Source: Hsuehochloa calcarea
Taxonomy: Eukaryota; Streptophyta; Magnoliopsida; Poales; Poaceae
Assembly: GCA_036346395.1 (NCBI GenBank)
Contig: CM070606.1
Coordinates: 15,858,915-15,922,914, forward strand
Length of the DNA stretch: 64,000 bases
Reading direction: 5' to 3'
In this document: positions 23,790 to 32,823 of the stretch, piece by piece
Layout of the letters: each line of letters begins with the position of its first letter
How positions within the stretch are numbered: the stretch's first letter is position 1
The notes under the pieces: model-generated
The model's input: the letters and a program-made list of their open reading frames with translations, nothing else
Told to the model about the DNA's origin: nothing
The model's database searches: none
Position numbers and translations under genes: made by a program

Positions 23790-24650
23790 AGTCCCATACT
23801 TCTTGGGCGGCCAAGCATACCGAGTGGATGGCGGGTACATTATCAGCGGAATGGGAATTCTCGGATGGTCTGCTTCTTTTTCGTCATCGCATATTTATCC
23901 CTGAAGATTTTCCTGGCCTTCAGAGTATTTTTTCGGTGGCACATTCCATAGGTCATGAAGGTTTGGCAAAAACTTGGCATCGGGTGCAGGCTACCTTTTA
24001 TATTCCGAACGGCCGCCGTCTACTTCTGACGTTTATACGTCAATGTGTTACTTGTCAACGATATAAGTCCGAGCACTTACATCCGGCGGGGTTACTCCAA
24101 CCGCTTCCAGTACCGCATCGTGTTTGGGCCGACATAAGTATGGATTTCATCGATGGATTACCTAAAGTGGCTCACAAATCAGTTATTTTAACGGTCGTTG
24201 ATCGGTTTTCAAAATATGCTCATTTTATCCCGTTGAGTCATCCGTATACAGCTCAATCCGTGGCCCAAGTATTTTTTGATCAGATTATCCGTTTACATGG
24301 GTTTCCGGAGTCTATTGTTAGTGATCGTGACAGAATTTTTACTAGTCATTTTGGAAAGATCTCTTCCGCTTAGCCGATGTCAATCGCAAATGAGTACTGC
24401 TTATCACCCACAGTCAGATGGCCAAACTGAGGTGGTTAACGAACGATTGAGATGTATATCCGTTGTTTGTGTGGGGATCGCGTGAGAACATGGCCTCAGT
24501 GGCTCGCATGGGCTGAATTCTGCTATAACACATCCTATCATTCATCTCTCAAAGCTACTCCCTTCGAAGTTGTTTATGGGCGTCAACCTCCTACCTTGAT
24601 ACCATGTTCTGGTGACGTTGAAGCGCATCTGGATGTTCGCAATTGTTAAG
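23693..24650 (+). pseudogene. Reina-like integrase
   Basis: The HHCC zinc-binding segment (HSIGHEGLAKTWHR...CVTCQRYK) is at about 23940-24065. The first Asp is in ISMDFIDGLP (about 24138), the second in SDRDRIFTS (about 24321), and Glu in HPQSDGQTEVVNE (about 24408). The frame shifts near 24350 and again near 24450. The conserved ATPFEVVYGR motif is at about 24555. It would integrate the cDNA in intact copies. Confidence 0.9.
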
Positions 24651-24659
24651 CAAACACGA

Positions 24660-25246
24660 TGAATTCATCCAAGAAATTCGTTTACGTTTACTTCAGTCTC
24701 AACAGAGATATGAAGAGCTTGGTGATTCCAAACCGTGAGAGTTACAATTTCAAGAAGGAGATTGGGTATGGTTACGGTTACATCAGCGCCAAATTCCCTC
24801 ACTGGTTTCCGGTCTCAATGTTAAACTATGCCCTCGTTTTTTCGGTCCTTACAAGGTGATCTCAAAAGTTGGTCCGGTTGCCTATCGTTTGGAGATGCCT
24901 GCGCAGAACGGCATTCATAATGTGTTCCACGTTTCTATTTTGAAACCTTTTCATGGAATACCGCCTGACCATGTTTCACTTTGCCTCCCTTCATCATGGA
25001 CAAGTTCAACTTCAACTCGCAAAGCGTGCTTCGTGCAAAGCTAAATCGAGTGTGTGGGAATTGTTAGTTCAATGGAAGATGGATTTAATGCACGAGCCTG
25101 TAGAAACTTGGATAAAGCGTGATGATTTTCACAAGGAATTTCCAGATTATCAGCTCGCGGACGAGCTATTTCAAAAGGAAGGGGGAAGTGTTATGGATAG
25201 TTTCATTGGGACTCATTACAAGCGTCGGAAATCAAATAAGGCATAG
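24660..25246 (+). pseudogene. Reina-like integrase C-terminus and chromodomain, reading into the 3' LTR
   Basis: The conserved NVFHVSILKPF motif is at about 24918-24950. After a frame change, 24953-25246 reads SVWELLVQWK...ETWIKRDDF, with the aromatic and Trp positions of a chromodomain of the plant chromovirus type. Such domains guide integration toward marked chromatin. The stop is at 25244-25246, 58 bases inside the 3' LTR, so the frame crosses the polypurine tract (about 25173-25186) and the LTR edge. Confidence 0.85.
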
Positions 25247-25480
25247 CTATTGTTTACATATAGAAGTTTATTGTTACTGATGAGAGTACAATTCGGTTTT
25301 GGTATTGAATTAGAACTCGCTTTGCTTGTATAAAAGGGCTATAGTATTGTAACTAGGGAGGGAGGAAAAGAAATATACAAGTAATCTTCTTCTTCTAGTT
25401 CTTGCCTTCCTCTGTCCAAGTTCTGGCTACTCATCGCTATTGGTTACGCTCCTCAGTGAAAGGCTCTTCGGTTCATAACA
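25189..25480 (+). repeat. 3' LTR of Reina-like element
   Basis: 292 bp and preceded by the purine tract AAAAGGAAGGGGGA. It is followed by GTTAT at 25481-25485, matching 20363-20367. Confidence 0.94.
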
Positions 25481-25596
25481 GTTATTTCATTGATCATTTG
25501 TAAGAATGGTATAACAGTTTTCTTACTAAATTTTGAAAACAAAATTTCGACTATGTCTGCCACCGATTCCCAATTGGCCTTCTTTTGTGTTATATA

Positions 25597-25842
25597 ACTA
25601 CCACCTCTGTTCATGAATACTTATCACCATTGATTTTGAGTCATCAAGCTTTGACCAACAATAATTTTTAAAATGTCTAATTCTTTAACATAAAAGTGGT
25701 ATTGTTAGATTTATAAGAAAAAAAATACCTTACTAATATTCTACATTTAGAGCTATTTGCTTTTGTGTTGCTTAAAAAGTAACAGTCAAGCTCATTGAAT
25801 ACTTGTCAACAATGACAGGTATTCGCGAACGGAGAGAGTAAG
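25597..25842. mobile_element. Stowaway-like MITE in the PP2A B' intron
   Basis: About 246 bp flanked by TA on both sides. The ends form imperfect terminal inverted repeats. The left CTCTGTTCATGAATACTT pairs with the complement of the right ATTCGCGAACGGAGAGAGTA. The CTCYGTTC pattern resembles the CTCCCTCCGT end of grass Stowaway elements. The interior is AT-rich and non-coding. Confidence 0.75.
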
Positions 25843-26929
25843 TAAAAAATGTGTTTGCTCATATGTGCTTATCATCAACTTAGTATGTGTTACTTTGTTT
25901 GAAATTTCTTTCCTAATGTCATAAATGCTAAAGTTGAACTGAAGAAACATAATTTCTATTGGCGTCTTGAATTGATAAGATTCCAAGGCACACTGCAGGC
26001 CCGCTGCTGCCATTTTGAATTTAATTATTTTGTTCTGGGCTAGTCAGAGTATTCTTCATAGTTTTAGAACATTGACATGTTCGTCTGCGTATGAATTACA
26101 TGTATCAGCACGATAAGCTGGTACATGTAAACCTGATCTGGAAATTGCCAGATTTGTTTCATCAAGCTGGTCAATGAACCGTATCCTTGCTTATTAAGCA
26201 GCAAATTGGGATCTTCCACCCCCAGCAGAACAGCGTAGGTTGAGCAACTGAAGATGAGCTTATTAACCCAATAGTATTATTGATTTGCTGTGGTTTGCCT
26301 GTGTAAAATTCCTTTTTAGAATTAGATAGGCTGTTGCAAGCATTATGCCCATGGGCTCATGATCCTAGTCATTAGACCATGAAAGAAATGGAAAATCGAA
26401 TCCAATGATTTGCTGATCGCAATTAATAGCACTATTAGCACATGTTTGGTTTGCTTCATATTGTTTTGGTGTGTTCAAATTCTTCGTGGATTGCTACTTG
26501 CTCCTTGTTACGTTTGTTTTCACCTTGCCAATTCAAAAGTTAGCATTTCCCGTGTAGAGCTTGCCACTTTCTTGGATGAGCTGAACTAGTTGCTAGCTTA
26601 TTGTTGCATGACTTCACTTATAATTATTAATTACTTCTCGAGCCTTGGGACAGTAACTCTGTCTAGTTTGGAGTGCGTGCCAAGTTATTGTCTAATTGTT
26701 TAGTGAAACTAGCTGTCACCACATTGTAAAATCATAACTCATATTGGTTTCCCCTGTCATTTTTGTTGAAAATTTTGCTTGAGCATGCTGCAAGATTTAA
26801 AAGATTAATTTGAATCATTTCTTTTATCTTAGCCCGATATTTAAATAATTTATATCTGGGTTTTCTGTTTATTTTATCGTGGTGATTGCACAAATTTATT
26901 GATAGCAACTGTGCTTATGCTCCTTTTAG

Positions 26930-27175
26930 GTTGCTGAGAGAGCATTATTTTTGTGGAACAACGACCACATGGAGAATTTAATTAAACAAAATAGTAAGGT
27001 CATATTGCCTATCATCTTCCCTGCACTGGAGAAAAATGTAAATGGGCACTGGAATCAAGCTGTGCAAAGCGTCAGTATTAATGTCCGAAAGTTATTCCCT
27101 GCATCAGCAAAAGCCACAAGTGGTGAGGCTGTCCTCGTCCCTCAAACCTTACCTTGTCAATCATCAGCTGTGTAG
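26930..27175 (+). pseudogene. PP2A B' exon 2
   Basis: It reads in phase from VAERALFLWNNDH through ILPIIFPALEKNVNGHWNQ to NVRKLF, then jumps to KATSGEAVLVPQ and stops at 27173-27175. Plant B56 proteins normally have a long acidic/basic helical segment between these points. Its absence without an intron points to an internal deletion in this copy. Confidence 0.85.
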
Positions 27176-27645
27176 CAACTCACTTGTTAGGTCCTTGCAG
27201 AGTCATGAGGCATTGTAACTTCAGCGTAAACAGGGTTTACTTCTTTTTTGTTAGGTTGATTCGAATATTGGTAGATAACATGTGGTTTACAATATTTTAA
27301 CGATACAACTATTTGAATATTAATAAAGCTTTTTATTATATTTGTCGTATTTTTTTTTTTACAGTTTTTGTATATATTTATGATACGGAAAGCCACCCGG
27401 TAATGCCTGATGGCACGGCCGATCGCAGGCCAAGATGAACCGTTGCGAAATGCACCGGACCGGCTCGTGCTCGTGCCCATCCAGCAACTTCCATCCAAGA
27501 TCGAGCCGAGTGCCCGACTTTCCCAAATTGCCACCACCGGCCCAATCCAGGGCTGGGACTTTGGATTCGCACCTCTCGGCCCCAACTTCCCGTCCGAAAC
27601 CCCAAGTAAGCAATTACCAACCACCGCCGCCGCTGCCGTGCCGTC
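27176..27645. other. Intergenic region between PP2A B' and the F-box gene
   Basis: AT-rich to 27400, then GC-rich toward the F-box start. A TATATATTTAT stretch at about 27370-27381 could serve as a TATA box for the F-box gene, about 270 bases before its ATG. No ORF here looks genuine. The long minus-strand frame at 27187-27906 is a shadow of GC-rich sequence. Confidence 0.5.
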
Positions 27646-29100
27646 ATGGGGGTGGTCACCAGAGCTACGAGGAGGAGATTGGAAGAAGAAGAAGAGCGCC
27701 CCGACCGCATTAGTCGCCTCCCCGACGCCGTCCTCGGCGACATCGTCTCCCTCCTCCCCACCAACGACGCCGCCCGCACCCAAATCCTCTCCTCCCGGTG
27801 GCGCCCCCTCTGGCGCTGCGCGCCGCTCAACCTCGACGACTGCAGCCTCCCCCACCGCGGTGAGCGGTTCCTCGTCGACCTCATCTCTCGCATCCTCTCC
27901 GCCCACCAGGGCCCCGCGCGCCGGCTCGCCCTCTCCCGCCTCTACCGACCCAGCTGCTGCGCCGCCTTCGACGGCTGGCTCCGGTCGCCCGTCCTTGACA
28001 ACCTCCAGGAGCTAGTGTTCCGCTACGGCCGCACCTCTCCGCGGAGACCGCTGCCGCCATCTGCCCTCCGCTTTTTGTCTCACCTCCGCGTCGCCAGCTT
28101 CGGTTGCTGCCACCTAACAGACGACACCGCGCGCTCGCTTCATTTCCCCCAGCTCGAGCAGCTCACTCTTAACGAGGTCGTCATCTCGGAGGTCGCCCTG
28201 CACGACCTTCTCGCCGCCTGCCCTGTGCTGGAGAGTTTGCTGCTGAGCCGTAACAATGGCTTCCGTTGCGTCCGAATCAACTCCCTGAGCCTTAGAAACA
28301 TGGGTGTGCGTGTTGGTTCGGGAGGGCTCAAGTTAGAGAATGTCATCGTCGAGCACGCCCCTTGCCTTGAACGATTGCTCCAGCTTGACACGGATGACCT
28401 CCTGGGCATCTCAGTAGTTGCGGCGCCAAAACTGGAGATCCTAGGCTGCCTATCGCACCGCACCCGCAGGCTCGAAGTTGGCACTACAGTTTTTGAGGGA
28501 TTACGTGCTGTTAACTTGAAGACGGTCGTGCGCAATGTGAAGATCTTAGCTCTCATGATTCCTAGTCTTAGTCTTTATGTGGTTATTAACTTCATGAGAT
28601 GCTTTCCCTGCCTGGAGAAGTTGCACATCAAGGTAACATTTCTTCCTTGGTAGTTGACAGTGTTGATGGACTTACTGTAGTGTCACTTCTTGTTCTCAAG
28701 CTATTTTCTTTTTTGTCTTTTATTGTTTCAGTCATTTCAGCGGGGAGAGAGAAATGTGTGGCGTCGGAATCGCCTAGGTGGTATGGAATGCCTTGACCAT
28801 CATCTGAAGAAAATAGTGTTGTCAAATTATCGAGGAAACAAGTCGCATGTTGACTTTGCCATGTTCTTTATATGCAATGCAAGAGTGCTAGAGTCAATGA
28901 CGTTTGGGGCCCATTTCCTAGCCGCTAATAAGTACAGTGGGTCCTGGATTGTTGATCAGCGCCGCCGGCTCGACCTGGAGGATAGGGCTTCCAGAGGTGC
29001 TCAGTTTGATTTTACAACTGATATGTGTTGGAATAGTTCTAGTGATATTAATAATGCCCGTGATTTGTCCGTAACTAATGCCGATCTATCGAGCTTTTGA
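27646..29100 (+). CDS. F-box/LRR protein with FBD domain
   Basis: Two exons, 27646-28632 and 28732-29100, joined in phase 0 (donor GTAACA, acceptor TTTCAG at 28731), give 451 residues. The F-box is at residues 20-60 (DRISRLPDAVLGDIVSLLP...W). Irregular leucine-rich repeats span about 95-330. The C-terminus (about 335-420) resembles an FBD domain (ECLDHHLKKIVLSNYRG, then an ARVLESM motif). Such proteins are substrate receptors of SCF ubiquitin ligases: the F-box contacts Skp1 and the LRR binds a target, here unknown. Coding sequence is GC-rich at the 5' end, typical of grass genes. A nearby in-frame AG at 28740 is an alternative acceptor that would drop three residues. The gene appears intact and is the only one in the window that does. 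Its last 60 bases are duplicated downstream. Confidence 0.88.
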
Positions 29101-29815
29101 TTTACCACCTGGTTATTGTTGGAATTCTGGAGGTTTGATTTAGCACCTGGTTATTGTTGGAATGAGTTTACACATCACATGGACCTGGTTGAATTTACTA
29201 TGTCCTATACCTTCAATGTGTTGTTTTTTAGATGCTATGGACAGTTCTTGTAGACTTTGTCGATTTTAGCATCCTGTATATCTTGATCCGTATAATTAGA
29301 TACAGCAAGCCTATTTCTCAAAAAAAATGGTCAGTTTACTCAGGTCATGGCTTGAAGCGCACTGGTTTGCACAATCTCATTATAAATGTCTGCTTCCAAA
29401 CCCATTTTCAGTTATAATGTAACTGTGTTCCAAATCTTAACTACTTTGTTTCGGAGTGTACCCCGTGGGGGCATCGTCCCACCTCAGTCTCACCTTGTCA
29501 CCCTTTCCACTTCATCTCCGTCAGCCAAACCGCCTCACACACCTTGCCAAACCGCTGCCCCGAGCCTCCCTCGCCTCTCTCCCTCTCGGCTCCCGCTCTC
29601 TGCCCCCATCCGAAATGGATCCCTCCTCTGCAGCCTTCCACTATGGTGTCGTCGGCCGTCACCGCTGACTCTTAACTCGGACTCCAACCCCAGCCAGCCC
29701 AACGCTCCTGTGTTTATCACCGTGCTGAGCCCGCGCGCCCATCACCGTGCTGAGCCCGCAGGCACACGGCACCACCACCACCACCCCACTTGCTCGGCCG
29801 CCGTGACACGCCATT
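29041..29815 (+). repeat. Tandem duplication, copy 1 (includes the F-box 3' end)
   Basis: The unit starts in the last 60 bases of the F-box CDS. It runs through an AT-rich 3' flank and a GC-rich segment with the pattern CAAACCGCCTCACACACC. It is repeated at 29816-30568 at high identity. Copy 1 ends truncated at GACACGCCAT. Confidence 0.85.
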
Positions 29816-30568
29816 AGTAATATTAATAATGCCCGTGATTTGTCCGTAACTAATGCTGATCTATCGAGCTTTTGATTTAGCACCTGGTTATTGTTGGAAT
29901 TCTGGAGGTTTGATTTAGCACCTGGTTATTGTTGGAATGAGTTTACACGTCGCATGGACCTGGTTGAATTTACTATGTCCTATCCCTTCAATGTGTTGTT
30001 GTTTAGATGCTATGGACAGTTCTTGTAGACTTTGTTGATTTTAGCATTCTGTATATCTTGATCCATATATAATTAGATACAGGTGACGGCTCAGTTTACT
30101 CAGGTGATGGCTCGAAGCGTGTGGTTTGCGCAATCTCATTATAAATGTCCGCTTCCAAACCCATTTTCAGTTACAATGTAACTGTGTTTCAAATCTTAAC
30201 TACTATAATTCAGAGTGTACCCTGCAGGGGTATTGTCCCACCTTAGTCTCACCTCGCCACCCTTTCCACTTCATCTCCGTCACCCCCACGCCAAACCGCC
30301 TCACACACCTTGCCAAACCGCTGCCCTGAGCCTCCCTCGCCTATCGCACGCCTCCCTCCCTCTCGGCTCCCGCTCTCTACCCCCATTCGAAATGGATCCC
30401 TTCTCCGCAGCCTTCCCCCATGGTGTCGTCGGCCGTCACAGCTGACTCTAACTCGGACTCGAACCCTAGCCAGCCCAACGCTCCTATGCCCATCACCGTG
30501 TTGAGCCCGCAGGCCCACCTGCACCACCACCACCACCACCACCACTTGCTTGGCCGCCGCGACACGCC
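29816..30568 (+). repeat. Tandem duplication, copy 2
   Basis: It repeats 29041-29815 with scattered changes. It begins with a non-functional copy of the final F-box codons and their TGA (to about 29873). It lacks a few short segments of copy 1 and continues into the phosphofructokinase fragment, so the unit probably came from the joined F-box/PFK flank. Confidence 0.85.
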
Positions 30569-30584
30569 GTGGCCGAGCGCGTAG
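30420..30584 (+). other. Short His-rich ORF in copy 2, possible gene fragment
   Basis: 54 codons beginning MVSSAVTADSNSDSN and containing eight consecutive His codons, ending TAG at 30582-30584. In copy 1 the equivalent frame breaks after nine codons. It lies 36 bases upstream of the PFK-like ATG, so it may be an upstream ORF in a captured 5' UTR. No family recognised. Confidence 0.3.
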
Positions 30585-30620
30585 GAGCCTGAGGGGACGC
30601 TGCGATCGCGGCCAGGGGTG

Positions 30621-30722
30621 ATGGATGGGGCGGCCAAGCCTGAGGCGAAGCTGGTGGCCGGCGAGGTCGGGTACGTCCTCGAGGACATGCCGCACGTGTC
30701 TGACCACCTCCCCGATCTCCCG
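30621..30722 (+). pseudogene. ATP-dependent 6-phosphofructokinase, first-exon fragment
   Basis: 34 codons starting MDGAAKPEAK and containing GYVLEDMPHVSDHLPDLP, then a GTGAGT donor. This matches the N-terminal signature of plant PFK (YVLED-PH-D--P-LP), which precedes the catalytic domain. PFK phosphorylates fructose 6-phosphate in glycolysis. Only one more short piece (31133) is found, so this is a fragment. It may have been captured by a mobile element. Confidence 0.72.
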
Positions 30723-31132
30723 GTGAGTGACGGCTGTCTCGTGTGGAGTCTGTGATGTGTGGATCGATCCGGGGATTGGAGTGGGGAGCGATCCACCGCC
30801 ACACTAGATCGCCGGTGTGTGGACTGGTTGGATGTGGGGTCATGTGGAATCTAATAAAGATTCTGTGCACTTCGGCGGATTGGAATTGCAAGGGCTGATG
30901 GCCTTAATTAAGTGTAGCCTTTTGGAGCGGTCACCTAAATTAGTTCCCCCTCCTCTTTGGTGTGTTTCTAATTTGAGGTGATCTGTGATTAGTTACAGAG
31001 GCCATGAATAAATTGTTGAGTCTTTGAGATAATAACACAATTGTTACTTTGTGATTACTTGCTAACTTGATTTACTCCCTTTTTTTGTTCTCATATTGTT
31101 GTTAACTTGATGATAAAATATTTCGTTTGCAG

Positions 31133-31169
31133 CCAATACTTTGTAAACCTAGATGACACTGTCTGCTAG
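31133..31169 (+). pseudogene. Phosphofructokinase second-exon fragment
   Basis: After a TTTGCAG acceptor, the sequence reads QYFVNLDDTVC then TAG. QYFVN--DTV is the segment that follows the N-terminal motif in plant PFK. The intervening NPLQDNPAYSVVK-type residues and the whole catalytic domain are absent. Confidence 0.6.
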
Positions 31170-32740
31170 AAGATGAATTATTGAGAAATTTGTTGTGAAC
31201 TTGTGTCCTTTTGTAAACAGATATTTTGGTTTTAGAAAGTATTTACTTTGACAAATCAGTAACGCCAAAACAAAAGTTATTATGTGTGTAGGACTTCTGC
31301 TGCAGCGCATGAACCCCTTGCAATCTTCTTTAGGTATCAATGGTCAACAACAGAGCTGTCGCATGCAATATCAAGATAACATTTAAACTCTTGTGGGAAA
31401 ATCTCTAGAAGGGAGGGAAGAAGACAAAAACAGTGGGAACACAGAGAAAGAGGGGGGGATGCTGTGCAAATGCATAACATTTTTGTCTTTATTGCTATAT
31501 CTTTGGTAGTATGCCATGTTGCTTTCTGGTAAGTGGTCACTGCCTCACCATAATGTACTTTCTCATACAGCAATCACATACTTGCATAACATGTATGATC
31601 TAGTGATGCCATGTCACTGGCCTTTGCTCGATTGGAAGAGTGTTGGATGGTGTGGGGTTGAAAGACTCAATGGTCGTCCTTTCTAGCCGGTTCAAATCCG
31701 GTAGGTCGACATCTGTGCTTTTATGTGTGTTCTCATTTACATAACATTTTTGCTTACTTCGAAACTCCACTGCCGTACTTGTTGGTCCATGCATTGGTGC
31801 CTGTTTGATCAAAAAATCATTGAGAATGCCCGCTAAGATGTCAAGATCTGAAGCAAGCTGGGGCTACATGCACAGAGATGGGGTACTTATTACTGTTTGA
31901 TCAGTTTTCGCTTTCCTTCAAATTGGTCTTTTGCATTCAACCAGGGAAAACCTTAATGATCTCATCGTTTTGTCATTTAGAAAATAGCTGGACAACATTA
32001 TCTGTTGCTGGCATCACGTAATTTGGAGGCATGAATACTGTGTCACACTTGTACCAATCTGCATGAGCCTACAACAGAGGGGCGGGGGGCAAAGGCAACT
32101 TCAGACACTAATTTTGTTAGTTACTGTTTATAGTCTCTTAGTTCAAGGCTTTTATATACTCAACACCTCTGTGTTGTGTTATCTTGTAATCAAATTTTCC
32201 ACTAGGGCATTTTATTCCTTCTGCTTTGACTACAAAGGTGTTGTTGGTCCTTTGAATATTTTTAAGCGATGTTGCGCTAACAATGCTTTATTAACTAAGT
32301 GGTACGGAATATACACCTTAAAATTTAGTAGTGATACATATATCTGGAAGCCAAACAAACAGTTTATCAGAGCAACAAATTCGACCCTAAGCTAATTAGA
32401 AGAACCAATTTGGTACCTTTACTTGATTCCTTATTTTTTTATTTCTCCATTTCTATTCTATTCTTAAACACAATGAGGTTTTCCTTTTTAGCTCTGCAAC
32501 TGAATTTATTCTTTTGCAGGTGGGTAATTGAGCCACCTTTGGATGTTGTCATTCCTGCCAAGTGCACTTTATTTGTTAAGATAAATATTATTTCTGTAAG
32601 ATTTGGAGTTCCGTTGCAATGCACGGGAACATCAACTTCCAAAGATAAACAATCTATGAGCTAAAAAATTTTAATTTTTGAGTAGTAGTAGTAACAGGTA
32701 ATGCAATAGTTAGAGTTCATGTTTCTATTTTTTATCACTC
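31170..32740. other. Non-coding AT-rich stretch with scattered repeat remains
   Basis: No gene is supported. The only local structure is a tRNA-like patch (31612-31712) and, at 32601-32632, a first copy of the sequence seen at the Helitron-like end (GGAGTTCCGTTGCAATGCAC). Confidence 0.5.
31612..31712 (+). repeat. tRNA-like or SINE-like promoter pair
   Basis: GCTCGATTGGAAGAGTG resembles a pol III A box/D arm. CCGGTTCAAATCCGG, about 60 bases on, matches a B box/T arm perfectly (GGTTCAAATCC in a 4-5 bp stem). Spacing and the anticodon arm do not fit a normal tRNA, so a decayed SINE or tRNA-derived repeat is more likely. A TTTT run follows 15 bases later. Confidence 0.35.
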
Positions 32741-32741
32741 T

Positions 32742-32779
32742 TTTGGAGTTCCATTGCAACGCACGGGGCATCCTACTAG
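32742..32779 (+). mobile_element. Helitron-like 3' terminus
   Basis: A CC[A/G]TTGCAACGCACGG near-hairpin is followed by GCATCCTACTAG and then T. A short GC hairpin about 10 bases before CTAG/T is the hallmark of plant Helitron ends. A related hairpin without CTAG lies at 32601-32632. No 5' TC end was identified, so the element's extent, and whether it includes the PFK fragments, is unknown. Confidence 0.5.
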
Positions 32780-32823
32780 TAACTACTATAATTTAGAGTT
32801 TACCCCCGCAGGGTAATCGTCCC

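Larger units (their letters stand above)
20368..25480 (+). mobile_element. Reina-like Ty3/gypsy chromovirus in the PP2A B' intron
   Basis: The element is 5113 bp, with 292-bp LTRs and a perfect GTTAT target duplication (20363-20367 and 25481-25485). Order is gag, protease, RT, RNase H, integrase and a C-terminal chromodomain-like segment, which defines Ty3/gypsy chromoviruses. Short LTRs and total size near 5 kb fit the Reina lineage. It lies in the same orientation as the host gene, so its LTR signals could affect splicing or polyadenylation. The LTRs differ by one clear substitution (20402-20420 region, GCGCCGG against GCGTCGG) and two small CTG/CAG-type indels, which suggests recent insertion. 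Confidence 0.95.
19944..26929 (+). other. PP2A B' intron carrying a retrotransposon and a MITE
   Basis: A 6986-bp intron with donor GTAATA at 19944 and a T-rich acceptor ending TTTTAG at 26929. About 5.1 kb is the Reina-like element and 0.25 kb the MITE, so the ancestral intron was about 1.6 kb. The rest (19944-20367, 25481-25594, 25845-26929) is AT-rich with no gene. Confidence 0.85.
18794..27175 (+). pseudogene. PP2A B'/B56-type regulatory subunit gene, decayed
   Basis: Exon 1 is 18794-19943 and exon 2 is 26930-27175. They are joined in phase 0 by GT-AG at a SSHFQ/VAERA junction conserved in plant B56 genes. The start is the MMKQIFG methionine, as in plant homologues. B56 subunits are HEAT-like helical proteins that target the PP2A catalytic core to substrates. 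Diagnostic stretches include IDHSFILELLDLFD, RKAINNIFYQF and NGHWNQAVQS. Breaks: a 17-bp insertion near 19243-19260 with partial duplication of its flank shifts the frame. One A is missing in the A-run at 19297-19300. By comparison with the family, about 14 residues are missing after LQIVYEL, and several tens are missing between NVRKLF and the GEAVLV C-terminus. This is therefore a pseudogene, unless the frameshifts are assembly errors. Confidence 0.88.

Noticed and set aside
27187..27906. 239-residue minus-strand ORF opposite the F-box gene
   Set aside because: It is the antisense of a GC-rich first exon. The plus strand has clear F-box and LRR signatures and good splice sites, while this frame resembles no family.
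31612..31712. A functional tRNA gene
   Set aside because: D- and T-arm-like parts are present, but the anticodon stem is mismatched and total length is wrong.
32601..32632. A second Helitron terminus
   Set aside because: It has the hairpin sequence but no CTAG/T downstream. It may be an older, decayed end.
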